From Catonia carolina (lineage: Eukaryota; Arthropoda; Insecta; Hemiptera; Achilidae), in contig JAQMRL010000001.1 of the NCBI GenBank assembly GCA_035578175.1, forward strand, positions 238,839,038 to 238,903,037: DNA of 64,000 nucleotides. Direction: 5' to 3'. Shown here in pieces: positions 33,060 through 45,334 of the stretch (position 1 is its first letter; each line of letters begins with the position of its first letter). Below the pieces are notes generated by a model. The model was given only the letters and a program-made list of their open reading frames with translations. It was not told the DNA's origin and did not search any database. The position numbers were made by a program, and so were the translations under genes.

Positions 33060-33775
33060 GGGGAGATGGCACGATGGTTTTAACTCAAAATTTAGATTTT
33101 TGGTTTTTTTATGTTTTTCAATAGTTTAGGCCTAGACCAGAAAAGACAATTAATTACGTCAAAAACATTTTTTTATGAAAAAATTAAGTTTGTATCAAGT
33201 TCACACAGAAAAATTATCATGTTACCAAGGATGAACATTTTTCACAATTTTATACTGCTCGTTTTAGTGCAAAGAGAATTTTAGTTTTTAAAATTTCGGC
33301 ATCACCGTTTTTTGTATTCTCAGCTGTTGGTTCAGCTTTCTAAACAATTGTTGATGGGAAATTTACTTGTTTGTGTAGGCCTACATTTTGTTTTTGGTTT
33401 TTGCCTTCTTGTTTCTTGCGTTTTACCGTTAAATACATTTTTCTCGGAAACCAATAAACCTACCAGGCTGAAATTTTTACCAGTTGATTGTCTTGTATAT
33501 CCACATATACCGACATTTTTATGACCTCCTCAGTTGCTCCAAAAATTAGTAATACGCAAAAAAACGTAGAAAACAATTTGTAAAAATTTTATGTTATTCG
33601 TAATTTAAAAAAAAAATGGTATGGTCCAAAATTGAAAAAAATGTCAGTAGCTCGAGAAGAAACCCGACACGTATGGTATGTAAAGTTTAATTTTCCTATT
33701 TTTTACCAATCCTATGAAAAATGTACCTAAAAATAGCAAATTTAACATTGACGGGATACAAAGTACAGTCTCCCT
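33060..33775. mobile_element. 716-bp TTAA-flanked non-coding element (piggyBac-type MITE)
   Basis: TTAA on both sides (33056-33059, 33776-33779). Inner ends are inverted repeats GGGGAGATGGCAC and, on the other strand, AGGGAGACTGTAC. TTAA duplications are the hallmark of piggyBac-type insertion. No transposase is encoded; the 70-codon frame inside is chance. It is not similar to the other TTAA element at 55011-55641. Confidence 0.65.
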
Positions 33776-33779
33776 TTAA

Positions 33780-34985
33780 GTCACTTCGATTCGTACTTTA
33801 AACTCAGTGTCATTAGAGTAGGCCTACTATGGCAATTATTACAATAATGGGTTTTGTGTTTGTCATCACCGGGTGTTGAGTCAGTCAACTAGGGCAAAAA
33901 AATTTAAATTTATTATGCTGTTCTATATGTTCTATGCCTGTGTGATTTTATGAAAATTGATATTTTGGCTTGCAGGAGAATACCATACTTAACAATAAGA
34001 TTCCAAAGAAATTATACTAATAAATTCTTGATTAAAATTGTTGTTGATTAAGAAATATAGATTTTTACGGTATACGCACTTGTATTGTCTAGTTTTTGTT
34101 TTTAGTGTTCGTAGGAGAGAGAGATTTTTAATCTCATAACCTATTCACTGTACCTCTGCATTATATATTTTACTAGTGTAGAATACTTTTTTATATTCAG
34201 TCGTATTTGAAGTCATGTTCTGTATTTGAATAGCAAGGAAATCATATAGAATTTTATACAAGAAGGTTGCAGTGAAGCTGATACAGATTGGTGTCTCAGA
34301 TTGAGAGGGCACGGTGCAATTAACGTGAAAATGTGTGAAAGTGTATTTGTGTGAGTGTTTGTAAGACGAACTACTGGAGATTAATAGGGCCAATTGCTTA
34401 AGGAAACGGGTATGAGTGAGAGGAATGGAAGGAGGCGGAGGAGGAAAACACGGCTGGCAGCGACGTTCAGACAAAGCGGCGTCGTTACACTCTAGACTAC
34501 CCTTCTTCCAGAAATGACGCTTGGCGTCGTTTAACAGTAATGCTTTATAGTTACCTGACCGCCTTGAAAAATACCACTTTACAACTTGTTTCAACCGCAA
34601 ACACCTAACTGTTGTAACTTATAACAAATAATAGCATAACTATGTCTCGTATACAAACTTATCTGGTGTTACTTTGACTGACTTTGAAACTTTTTAAAAT
34701 ATTTCATCCGCCCTTACTCAAATAAAACAAAACTAAAAGCGTTACAACTTTTTTATCTTGTCTGTATACGTAAGAGTAAAAATGTTCTCCATATCCTTAG
34801 TAAATAATTTTATAACATTTATTTTTTTGTGAATCCATGGAAGAGTACGAATATGACTCGAAGATAACAAAAAATCAAAACTCTGATAAAATAAATGATT
34901 TCTCCCGAAAATATTTACCTATTTGAACTCATTACCTTAATAATTCCGTGTGATTCATTTAAATTAAACAATCATTTAAATAATA
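33780..34985. other. No gene called
   Basis: A 151-codon frame on the minus strand (34600-34145) includes a GC-richer patch (34380-34540). The protein has poly-Pro and poly-Ser runs and no recognised domain. It could be part of an exon but is not supported. Confidence 0.3.
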
Positions 34986-34987
34986 AA

Positions 34988-35715
34988 AATTTAGTGTGAA
35001 ACACTCACACAACTTTCTCTTGCCCATGCATATAATACACTTTTGTCGTTAAATGCATACTAAAGCTGAAATCTTTAAAAAAATCGATTATTTTTCAAGT
35101 TTTCGTAAAAAAACAATAGAAAATCGCTAAACTAAGCGTTATACAAAAAAATGTTTGTAATAAAAGTTGTAGGATTTTAAATTCTCTACAACTTTTATTA
35201 TATATTCTTGCGCTAAAATGCATATTAAAGTCGTAATCTTAAAAAACAATTTCTTTTCGAGAAAACAACCTCCCCAAGAATTTCAGCAGACATTGCCTAC
35301 CCTATCTTGTGAGCATAAAATAGTTATTAGTAAATGAGGCGATTTAAAAAAAATCGTAGGACCAGTTTTTGAGAAAATCGCAAGAAGTGAAAAATGACAC
35401 GAATAAACAACCACTTCCAGTTGACTGATTTTGATGAAAATGTTTGTGTCGGGTCCTCTAGTGATATCCAACTTAAGTTTTAAGTTTCAATTTTGAACAA
35501 TGTTTCGTTTTTGAGACATATTCTGTTAACACACACACACTCACACACAGACAGACAGACAGACCAATCGCTAAAAAACATGTTCTTTTGTGGGTTCCGG
35601 TGGTCTGGAAACGTGTAGATCCGGTGAAAACTTGATTTCGAAAAATCGACATAAAACAATACTTTCCTTCGAATGTATTCATATAGGCAAAAGAAAGAAA
35701 AAAGACTACCAGATT
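34988..35715 (+). repeat. ~0.7-1 kb interspersed repeat, copy A
   Basis: This shares blocks in the same order with 62895-63880, and in inverse orientation with 51541-52470: GTGTGAAACAC...ATGCATATAATAC, CGCTAAACTAAGCG, TACAACTTTTATTATAT, CTCCCCAAGAATTTCAG, CCTACCCTATCTTGT, AATGACACGAATAAA, TTGATGAAAATG, a CA/CAGA microsatellite (35531-35565), ACCAATCGCTAAAAA and GTAGATCCGGTGAAAACT. The minus-strand frame across its right end is similar to that of copy C (both contain FLAIGL and a Cys/Val run from the microsatellite). Confidence 0.85.
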
Positions 35716-36016
35716 AATGAAATAAGAAATAAAAGAAATACTTAGGCTTAAATAAAATGAAATATTTTGGCCTAGATTAAAAGAACAATCAAATGTCAAG
35801 GAACACGTAAACTGAAATATTCTGTAGTTCTTTTTACTGCTACACAAATAAAAGTCTTTTAGGATTTAAGTCTTACTTGAAAAACAAAAGGATGCTTGTA
35901 CATTTTTAAACGTTCTAAGAAAATAACAAGGTAGTTCTAGTTAAAACAAATGCAAGTATGTATTTTCTTTTTGTTAATGGATTAATTATCTATTATATGT
36001 ATAAAGCAAAGTAATA
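35716..36016. other. No gene seen
   Basis: A+T-rich spacer. Confidence 0.35.
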
Positions 36017-36020
36017 ATAT

Positions 36021-36712
36021 TGTGACAATATTTAACAGGAAAGTGTTGTGCCAGAATTCTCTAGATATTAATGTAAATAATAATGGTTGTTAAAACGGGT
36101 TATTTTTAAGAAATAGTTAGAAATATGGTGTAGACCTACAAATAGGTTAGTATGGGCTTATTGTTATCACGGCTTTTGTTATGATGGTTTGGTGTATCTA
36201 TTTAGATAATTGACTCTTTTGTAACCCTTTTATTCAAATATAATGTGTTTATTTATCTTTTGTAAGACTTCCAGAACCGACAAAAAGATTTTGTATTTTT
36301 ATTATTTCGAAGAAAAATTTCTGTTAATCTAGAATTTTGATGAGCTATGTATTTAGAGGGACCATGAGCCTTCAAGTGTTATTCAGTAAGTGAATTATAC
36401 CGTGCAACGGATAAGTTTGTGAAGAGGTCCAGCGTATAATGTAGACACGTTTAATCTTTTGCAAGTAGGATTTAGATATATTAAATGTAAAATAATCTAG
36501 TTAAGTTCATTTATTGTCATTAATTTTTTGAAATTAGTTTATAATTAATTATAATTATGAATTCAATTTCAGTAACTGTAATTTATTAGTAGATTTAAGA
36601 AACATATTAATTGTAATTTATAGTGTGTGTAATAAATACATGTAATTTTAAAAGTTGGTTAAATATTTATTTCACCCAGATCCCAAAACGGATCTAAGCA
36701 ATAAGTGTCACA
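36021..36712 (-). mobile_element. Solo-LTR-like element, copy 2, inverse orientation
   Basis: 692 bp between TGTGACAATATTT and AGTGTCACA. The minus strand aligns with 29388-30052: GATCCGTTTTGGGATCTGGG against GGTCCGTTTGGGAATCTGGG near the start, and AGGAAAG...AGAATT plus GTAAATAATAA near the end. No convincing target duplication is seen here. Confidence 0.6.
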
Positions 36713-36716
36713 GTGT

Positions 36717-37295
36717 TTATTAAATTAATTACAAGGTAGAAATTAAGATTTATACTATTAAAACCTTATTCGCAAATCAAGTGTTAATTACAACAGTAAT
36801 TAAATATTTTTTAAAAAACTTTCATTATGGTACTGTACAATGAATGATTTGAAAAATTTCCGTATAATATGATATTTAATCTAACGGGCGGTGAGGAATT
36901 TTACTTTCAGGAGAAGAGGTACCCAGTAGTAAATTCTTAGTTTTAAACGATGGGTGTTAACAATTATTCAGACCAAGAGGTTTCTTCTTCATTTACGCTT
37001 CATCGAACAGTTGAGAAGTTGCATGAAGCTAGGTCAAAAGTTTTAATGCTCCTTAGTGGTTTCATGCGTATTTAAAAGATCTTTGTAACTAAGATATGGT
37101 TTTGCTAGATGGGAAAAATTTGCAATCTGATTGACATGAAACAAAACCAAACGAAGCGCATTGACATATTGATATTTTGAATGAGACTATATATTAAGGA
37201 GTAATTATTTTCGAATAAGAGTACCTAAATTAAAATTCATTTAAATTCGTTACAAACAAAAAAGAATTTCTGTTTGAAGAAAAATAAAAGCCAAA
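36717..37295. other. No gene seen
   Basis: A+T-rich spacer. Confidence 0.35.
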
Positions 37296-37299
37296 AATA

Positions 37300-37970
37300 T
37301 AGGTCTCCTGGTCTGTTCCAACTTCAAACTTAGTTGTCTGCTATTTCGTAAAGAAGTAAGGAAGCACATTTCTTACCACGTTGTTCAGTTGGGTTGTAAG
37401 TAACACCTGTTTGCGAATTCGGAAATCTGTCATTCGCAATGAAGGACTATATTACTCTTCCCTGTATTGCCGAATAGTTTATTTTACCCTTGATGTATCA
37501 ATTTCATATTTAATATCTTCACTTTTTTTGTTGTTCATTAAACGATATCTGCTGAGCAGTCCAATACTCTGAATCATACATTAAAACTGGCAGAACCAAA
37601 ATGAGATAGTACTTTTAAACGGTCTCTTTCAGGACTTTACCGACCAGCCTTTCTTCAAATATGTATAAGCTTTTAAAATTTCTTCAATTTGAATTCTTCA
37701 TCTCGTGATTGCACAATAATATACATTACAACCCAAGTAAATTAATGAATGCACTGTTGTGTGGTCTTTTCATTCAAAACTACTTTGCTACTGAGCTGAT
37801 CTGTCTTCCTGAAACTTGTCACCTTTGTCTTCTCCGAAGATTCGGAGGTTAAGTCTATCTACATACCTCACCAGTTTAACCAAATATACATATTGATCTA
37901 TCCAAGTCCATCATCTGATTCGTAAAAAAGACCAAATCATCAGTGAAAGCCAAGATTAGAAAAAAATTGA
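37300..37970 (-). pseudogene. Old LINE reverse transcriptase remnant
   Basis: On the minus strand, in shifting frames: LILAFTDDLVFFTNQMMDLD (an F-x-DD active-site-type motif), LVRYVDRLNLRI, HSLIYLGCNVYY, IEEILKAYTYLKKGW, LPVLMYDSEYWTA and KKSEDIKYEID. The order and spacing match the RT palm-to-thumb region of insect LINEs. At least four frame changes and several stops. The lineage differs from the AAG-tailed LINE and is not assigned. Confidence 0.6.
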
Positions 37971-38970
37971 ATTTAAAGCATAAAACATTTTAATTATTAT
38001 ATAAATCCCCATGAAAAATTGCTATGAATACGGATATTTTTTAAATACCTGATGTACCTAATGTATATTTGAGACAATTTTATTTGTACAGATCCACAGA
38101 ATTAAATTATCTATTATCCTAAAATTCAAGATTTGAATTAATCTTCCGACTTAGCGCCTTCTCAACAAATCCTATTCTTAAATTTAAATTCATTAAAATT
38201 AGCACGCGCTTTCTCTCCCTAATTTTTATAGTGAATCTTTCTTAAAAAGAAAGGAAGCGGTTTGTTATTAAATATTTACAAGAGAATTAACCTCTTACGC
38301 TTTTTAGATACGCTTACCCCCTTTCTGTCCCTCTCATCTTACCCTTTCTTTGACTTAAGTCATATATATTTTCTTCAGTTCTATCTTTTATCATGTTTAT
38401 TACATACTATTCTAAATATTTTAGTCTTGATTTTTAATATATTTGCTGTGGATCGCAAAATACATAGGGAAAATATACCGTTGTGTATTATTCTAAAAGA
38501 TTGTGTATTATTCGTTACTAATCCACTGTTTAGGAACTTAAATGCTAGCAAATTTGAAAAGCAATAAGAGATAAACCAAACATACACACACATAAATACC
38601 TAATCTCTCTTATACACACCGCAAATTTTAAATATTATATTATATATTTACAAACAGTGAATACTTTGTATGTGGTTTTTCATATTCAATTCAATAATTA
38701 ATAATAGACTATATTATTAAAATCCCTCACTTAAATCTAGAAAATTAGTTCGCATTAAATTAAATTGGCTCGTAAGCTATTATCAAGAAGGTTCAAGGCT
38801 AATTGGTCTGGATGTTCTTCCAGGCGTTGACAATTTTTGTGTCTCATTCTAAAATCTTCTTCTTTGACCGTTGTAGGACCAATGTCTTGAAAGATAAAAA
38901 TATTTCGGGTGTACCACAGTATGTTAAATTTTTGTCTTTTGTATTTTAAATCTTATTTTGAATTTTTCCA
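37971..38970. other. No gene seen
   Basis: A+T-rich. The overlapping frames at 38262-38593 on both strands look like chance. Confidence 0.35.
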
Positions 38971-38984
38971 AAATGTCAATACTT

Positions 38985-39164
38985 TTTTCTTTATTTAACG
39001 TTACATCAACTACAGTGGTCATTAGCGACGACGTTGGGTTGTAACTGTGAAGGATGAAATATTTTTTGTAACTTATGAAAATACGCCGTGTCTGAGTGGG
39101 GTTCGAACCCAGGACCGCATGATGAGAGGCGAGCACGTTACCCCAACTACGCCATGCGGCCGGC
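38985..39164 (-). repeat. tRNA-derived SINE with 12-bp duplication
   Basis: The minus strand starts GCCGGCCGCATGGCGTAGTT (A box TGGCGTAGTTGGGG), then B box GGTTCGAACCC, a body CATAAGTTACAAAAAATATT and an A-rich 3' end. It is flanked by ATGTCAATACTT (38973-38984) and ATGTCAATATTT (39165-39176). The body is shared with the SINE nested at 48415-48520 (GAAGGATGAAAT and TTTTTTGTAAC on the plus strand). The intact A and B boxes suggest a relatively young copy. Confidence 0.85.
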
Positions 39165-39562
39165 ATGTCAATATTTGTTATGTTTGTACAATAGGTTCAA
39201 TTTATTAAGACAGTTTTGTTTAAATGCCGGCATATGAAAGTGGTTAAAGAGGGAAATATTTTGTTATTACTATTATACTGCTTTCTTTCATTCTGAATAG
39301 AAAGATTTTTCATAATATTGTAAATTAAAATATCAGCTGTTTAAAGTAGTAATCGATTTATTAATACCGCATATTAAAAGAATTTGTGGTTACCATTGTA
39401 AAATATTCTGTAAATCGTTATGAAAACTCTATTCTTAAACAAATATGAATAATGTAAAATACATTATGCGAAATAAATAAAGGTTTATTAACATATTTTA
39501 CCTAACATTATACTATGAATTACAACAATAAAAAAAATTAAAACTTGTAATAGAAACAATTA

Positions 39563-39681
39563 AGACTAATTTTCCACTCAGTAAGGAAGGTAATGGTAAA
39601 AAACCTCACTCTTCTTTTTATTTAGTAAAGCCTCTAAAGTTTCAAACCAGCATTTCGGCTGATGACCTAAACAACAACGAC
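39563..39681 (+). repeat. AAC-tailed SINE-like element, copy 3 (5'-truncated)
   Basis: Only the last ~115 bp of the family, ending CTAAACAACAACG. It is flanked by AGAAACAATTA (39552-39562) and AGAAATAATTA (39682-39692), one mismatch. Confidence 0.8.
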
Positions 39682-39692
39682 AGAAATAATTA

Positions 39693-42600
39693 CAAAAATT
39701 GAACAGTGAAGTTTTTAATTTTAAACAGGGAAATTGTTTAAATAAAGTCTTATAATTTAAAAATTTCTCAGGGGAAGAAGGTTGCTATCTTCACAATTTT
39801 AAACAACTGTAGTACTCCAAAGAGTGATACTGTATGTCTATATTGGTTTAGTGACCAAGATATTTTACGTCACTGGCGATTGTTATTGCCTCGTTGTTTA
39901 ATGTTACAGCGAGGCTCATACGTCTTTTGTGAAGTGAATGTCATACGTTGAGATTTTGTCCCGTTAATATTTATACGCCATTTTGACAACCACACTAAAA
40001 GCACATTCAAATAATTTTAAGGACGTACATGAGGCAGCAAGTGGGCTTCCATAAGTATCAAGAACAGCTGAATCATCTGTACGTTTTGTATGAATAATGT
40101 TTTTAGTACTTGAAATAAATGTTTATTTTAAATGCACACAAAAATCTGTTAATGTAAACCCTACTGAACCGAAATTTCGGATAATCCGAACTTGTTTATA
40201 TAGTTTTAACGTGTTTTTTTACGCATGACACGTGTTTTAAAATACATAAAACTAACTTTTTAATTGGCTTTTAAACATAAAATTTAAATTGCTTTAATCC
40301 TTTAAATCTCTCTCTTTTTTTCCATATTAGTTGTTTTAGTACCGAAACCTTCAAATACTTTTTTTATGGAGAGTTTTTTATATTTAGTTCAAAAATTATT
40401 TAATACTATTAAACACAGTTTCAAAATTCTCGGAATTTAAATATTTTTTTTAAAAGATTGAGGATTGGCTTTTGCAGTTGAAAAATATTGAAACCATTTT
40501 AATTTAGGCTTAATTTTCCCTCACCCTCTCAAGATACACTACTGTTTATTGTTTATCTTCAGTGAATACTGTCATTAGAATGTTATCTTGATTTGTCTGA
40601 ACGATTTCGTTCAGTTTTACTGTTTACCTTACTAATCAATTATTTCATCTTGTATAAGTAAATTTTGTGTATTTTTCATGAAAAGTGTTTGCTCCTTATC
40701 ATTTTGTGCACGCACAAGGCAGAAGTACGCTAAATCATAATTATTACTGTGTTTGTCTTATTTATAATAGATTATATTTTCTTTAATTTTATTATGTAAA
40801 GGAGTCATGTTTTTTTGTAGTAATTATGTCAGTTTAGTTGATCGTGTTTATTTTTTCTTTATAGTTTTATGCGATGGTGACCTCCAATCAGGCTCTTGCC
40901 TTGGAGGCCATAAATATTTCCATAATCTTGGTTTTTTTAACTTATTAAAAGAAAAATCTAAATGTAGTTTATCTGTGTAAATTGTAAGATTGTTGTAACT
41001 ATGAGATTGTCTAATTACAATATTACAACAAGATTGATGAGTTTACTTAAAGTTAGTAAGTAGAGTAAGTTATATTATATTTTTGTAAAAACATTTAAGA
41101 TATGGAATCAAAATTGTAATTCTAATATTATTGAAACAAAATGGACTGGTGTAATGGTGCAGTAAGAAAAAAAAATTGATTAGTTTTATCTCAATTTACA
41201 ATGCTTTTAATTTTATAAGGATCGGTTTTATTTTCCGAAAGTGAAACTGAAATGTTTAAAAGGATAAAAAGGAAATTAATTTCCAGAAACGATGTTAAAA
41301 TGCTTAATTCATTTAAATAAAATACAAGTACATGTACACTGATTTGCAAGAGATATCTTTCAGATACAAGTATTCTCCTGCTTGTGCTAAAGCTGTGTCA
41401 TGAGTATATATATACCGAGCGCTACCGCAAAATCCTGCCGGCACTCAGGAAAAACCTTAATTAATTTTCCTGGTTTTGATGAGGAGGTTTAAGGGAGAAG
41501 AGGAAAACACTAATCCTACTTCTTCCAGGTGAATTACCGGGATACCTACTTCGTATTACCCATAGACTTGCACAATCTCCCCTGGGACTACATTTCTACT
41601 ACTTCTCTGAAAATTTCCTACTTTTATTTTATTTTATTATCTTTAAGGCAGCGTATCGTATATTTAAAGGTATAGCAATACGAGGAAGGAAAATGAAGGT
41701 AAGGAATACCTATTTTGGCCAGATATATATTTAATCCTTCGAGCACAACTATGTTGATATGAAGGAGTGCTTCGTATCATTAGTCAGATCCAAGAAGTAC
41801 AGCCGTAAAGTAAATCTAGGAAAAAGCAGAATAACATTTCGTTGGTTTTACCTTTAACTCTAAACTTTACCGTGCTGTTTGTTCGTACTTTAAATAAATT
41901 TCCTAACACAACTTATTTACAAGAAGCAGCTGAGTAACCTCTTCTACCCTTATCTACTTTACTAAAATATATTCACCCTCATATTAACCTTTAACTTGCA
42001 ATGAGATACAACAAAATTTTATAAAATATTTATTCATTTTACTATAAAAATATCAATGTAAGTATAATTTACATATTGAAAAATGTGTATTATAAATGCA
42101 GTATTTACTAGAAACTTTATTTGTAATAATATACATTACATTGAAACTGAAAAAAATATATAAACTAAATTAGAGAAACATGTTTACATAAGAAAATATG
42201 AAAGAGTCCTTCCGGTTCTTAGTAAATAAAAAATAAAAAAATAAATTGAATGCAAATAGGAAACTACACATAAAATATTGTACTCACGATACTATTATTA
42301 AAATTAGTAACGGGATTTCAGTAAAATTTATAAAGCTTCATATATGAGTACTTTTTAAGTTTATTTTTGAAATGCAATTTTAAATCCTATTGAAAATTAT
42401 ATAACATATAAAATAAATTCCATTTCCTACTTCAAATACTGTTTTACGTTTTCTTTTAAATATGTGTAAATAACTTCGGGTCTACCCAACAGTTACGTTT
42501 AAAAATATTGCTATAAGAAGTTGAATTACATAAATTAAGTAAATAAGTGTAGTAAGTAGCAAAACAGTAGTAGTGTTGTGAGTCTAGGAAATAGTTAGAA

Positions 42601-44585
42601 TGTAGTGCCCAGCCATAAATATATTGTAACATTGTACAGTGACATTCTAGAAATGGTTAATGGAATAAATTCTATATTGTAAGAAATTATGTATGATATA
42701 AAGTGTTGCGTATTGAACAAGGATAATGGGTTAAGATGTATGGAATATTTTTAATAGGAATTCTCGGAAATCGAAACTAGTAGAAACTTTTATTTTTATT
42801 TCTTCTACAATGCTTGATTGTTTGGAGAAACTATCAGACCGCAGATATAAACCGTTTCAAAATAGTGTCGTTACAATAGCGGTTCTGAATTTAATTAATA
42901 GTGCGTGGGTGTACGAGTAGTAACACGTGATAGTAACAGAAAAACCGTTGTTTTGATTTGTTACTATACTCTATTTCACTTTCAGAATGCAGTACAGCTC
43001 TTGTGAGAAGCCGTTGTGTTATCAGGCGTACGCAAAACATCAGGCACAGCCAATACAATAACTCTCCTCCACTGACACCATCCGAAGGTCACGGGCAAAA
43101 AAATTTAGAGTTTCCCTTACACGCTCTAACAAATTCCTTTTCAATCAAAAAATTCTGAAAAAAATACTTTCGCTTCCTAATGAATCGTATTTTTATACGT
43201 TGTAAATATTATTATACTCTGATATTTATATAAGAGAAAGGGGTATGACGTCTCTCTCTTCGTCACCCTCACTGTTGGACCAGGGGAGTTCTATTACCAT
43301 TTTTAGACCTTTCCGAGATTTATTTTCTAACGACTGTTATACAAACAAGATTTTAAATAGTAACTATTCTTTACTTTTAAATAATTAAAAAAGGCAATTA
43401 AGTTGATAAACAACTCCATTACTATAATCATTGTCGGTACCTACCTGATCTTTCAAACGACAAAGATATTCGTTATTCAATAGGAGTTTGTAAATGAGAA
43501 CGTGTTGTGACGCGGAGTCGATAATATTTTACTTAGTGTAGTAGCGCTTAAACTCCCACATGAAATACATTGCTTATGGACTTTCCATACTAAATTCTGA
43601 ACGTGAAATCAACTACAGATATTATTTTACTTATAGTAAGTAGTTTTTTAATTAATTTACTTGAAGTAACCTAATCTCGTTTGTTAATAGTTTAATCATT
43701 AACTGTATCAATAAATAGTAATTGTAATAATTTTAAAGTAACTCTAATGTTAGTAGTAGTAATGTTAGTAGTAATGTTTGTTATTAATTATACCCTGAAC
43801 CTGAACGAACTTAGACTTAGGTGTTACAATACAAACGTGGGTGTTATTCGAAAAAACCAAGCCAAAAATTCCACAAAATAACAAGTTTTAATCGACTTTT
43901 TCGAATTTACTTCTTAATATTTTACAATATCGAACTTAATCTCATTGAATAGTCCCAGGAATAAAAGTTGTTACAAAACTGTTTTGTTAAAACGATGTTT
44001 CCGCGCAAAAAGTTAACTTAAACGTTATTTAGTATAATAATATTTTAATTCATTTAAATTCTTAATAGTTTAAATACTTTTATCTAAATATAATACCAAA
44101 TTTCTGGCATCACTCCCTGGTTAGATAGTAGTTACTACTCGTATTTACCTTTTGGGTGTTATCTATTGGGTTATAGGGTGAGCCACATAAAATCGAACCC
44201 ATAACGTAACCGCTACCCCAATGTGTTTTCACGCGCGAGTAGAGGTAGTACTGATTGTTTGTGTCGCTACTGAATGTTGACAAATGGTTATGTGTGTCTG
44301 TGCAGTATATATTTTGCTGTACTGTGAGTGCAGTTGTGTTTATGTAAAATGCTATATTCAGTTTCATAGGGAATAACTTTAGTTGAGGTCTAAGATCGTT
44401 TTCAATCGTAAACTCGTAAAGTATTCGAAGAAACATTTTTCGAATGCAAGTATCGAAAAAAGTAGAAAGAAAAATGGCGTCCAACAGATTCGGTTACAAA
44501 TGCAGAAAGAAATAAAGAATCATAAGCTGCTCAGCTAAATAAACAACAACCATCGATGCTCAGAATAGTCATTTTGAACATCTTT
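39693..44585. other. About 4.9 kb without a recognised gene or shared repeat
   Basis: A+T-rich throughout. 41380-41600 is slightly GC-richer. A hairpin CCTCCAA...TTGGAGG lies near 40882-40910. The minus strand near 44180-44230 has weak tRNA-like A and B boxes. No reading frame is convincing. Confidence 0.4.
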
Positions 44586-44589
44586 TTGG

Positions 44590-44753
44590 GTCTGCCCGTT
44601 GGTGTAGTGGTTAGCACAACTGGCTTCTACGCCAAGGTCCCGGATTGGATTCTCGGTCAAGTCTGGCATTTTTTCATCACTCATTTTTATAAACATCATT
44701 CTCTACCGGCTGCATTAACAGAAATTACAAAACAGTCAAACCAAAAAAAAAAA
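44590..44753 (+). repeat. tRNA-derived SINE
   Basis: The head has an A box in GTTGGTGTAGTGGTTAGCAC and a degenerate B box GGATTGGATTC. The body CTGCATTAACAG...CAAAACAGTC is followed by about 11 A. The tail region resembles the complement of the SINE at 48415-48520 and 62255-62428 (CTGTTTTGCAAATT...TGCTAATGCAG). Duplication is unclear. Confidence 0.7.
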
Positions 44754-44979
44754 CAACTTTTGTAACAAAAAGATAAATAAATTCAACACTTAAATTACGT
44801 TTAAGGTTATTTTTTATTCAAATCGCATCATTCATACAATTTCATTAAAACGTAACCTACAGATTCTGCAGCGTTTACATCATGGGTTCGGTTTTATATT
44901 GCTCACCTTTTAATTTTGAGACCCGGCAGCAAAAATTAACTTTGTGTGAACAAAACAAATATTTTAGAGTAAATACATT

Positions 44980-45030
44980 TATTATGATTATTATTATTAT
45001 TATTATGAATTATTAATATTATTATTATTA
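44980..45030 (+). repeat. (ATT)n microsatellite
   Basis: Repeated TTA/ATT units interrupted by GAATTATTAAT. No function implied. Confidence 0.9.
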
Positions 45031-45044
45031 GCCGGTAAAACTCG

Positions 45045-45330
45045 CTGGAAAGGAAGACGCTAAGTATTCAATGGTTCATTCTTCATCCCGGCTTGTCTTT
45101 CCTGTTAGCCCAGTACTCCTTCATCCTCTACGAAAATTTCCACTTCCTTTCCTCATTCCACTTAGGTCTAAACTTATTTTGGTTGAAATTCTGAGAGAAG
45201 CTCCCACTTATCTACTTTCTTTCCGAAGACATCCCTGTTTAAAATCTCCTGTCGGTTGTATTCAGCCGTATTAGATCCTTTTGATATTTTCTACCCAGGG
45301 TCCTGAGCCAGTTAGAGACAATAATATATT
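45045..45330 (-). pseudogene. LINE C-terminal remnant of the KVDK/RMKEYW lineage
   Basis: On the minus strand, in changing frames: RDVFGKKVDKWELLSE, FRPKWNEERKWKFS, then RMKEYWANRKDKPG. This is the same ending as the copy at 30714-31113 (HKKVDKRG... RMKEYWRK). Several stops. The plus-strand frame at 45071-45274 is a shadow. Confidence 0.55.
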
Positions 45331-45334
45331 TAGA

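Noticed and set aside
34145..34600. 151-codon minus-strand open frame
   Set aside because: Low-complexity Pro and Ser runs, no recognised domain and no supporting signals; kept only as a remark in the intergenic entry.
35525..35570. CA/CAGA repeats considered as a CRISPR-like or regulatory array
   Set aside because: Simple microsatellite present at the same position in all three copies of an interspersed repeat.
42555..42640. GAAATAGTTAGAA block resembling the LTR-like element at 36110
   Set aside because: The match is short and does not extend to either end of the element.
44180..44230. tRNA-like A and B boxes on the minus strand
   Set aside because: Boxes are weak and the surrounding sequence matches no SINE copy in the window.
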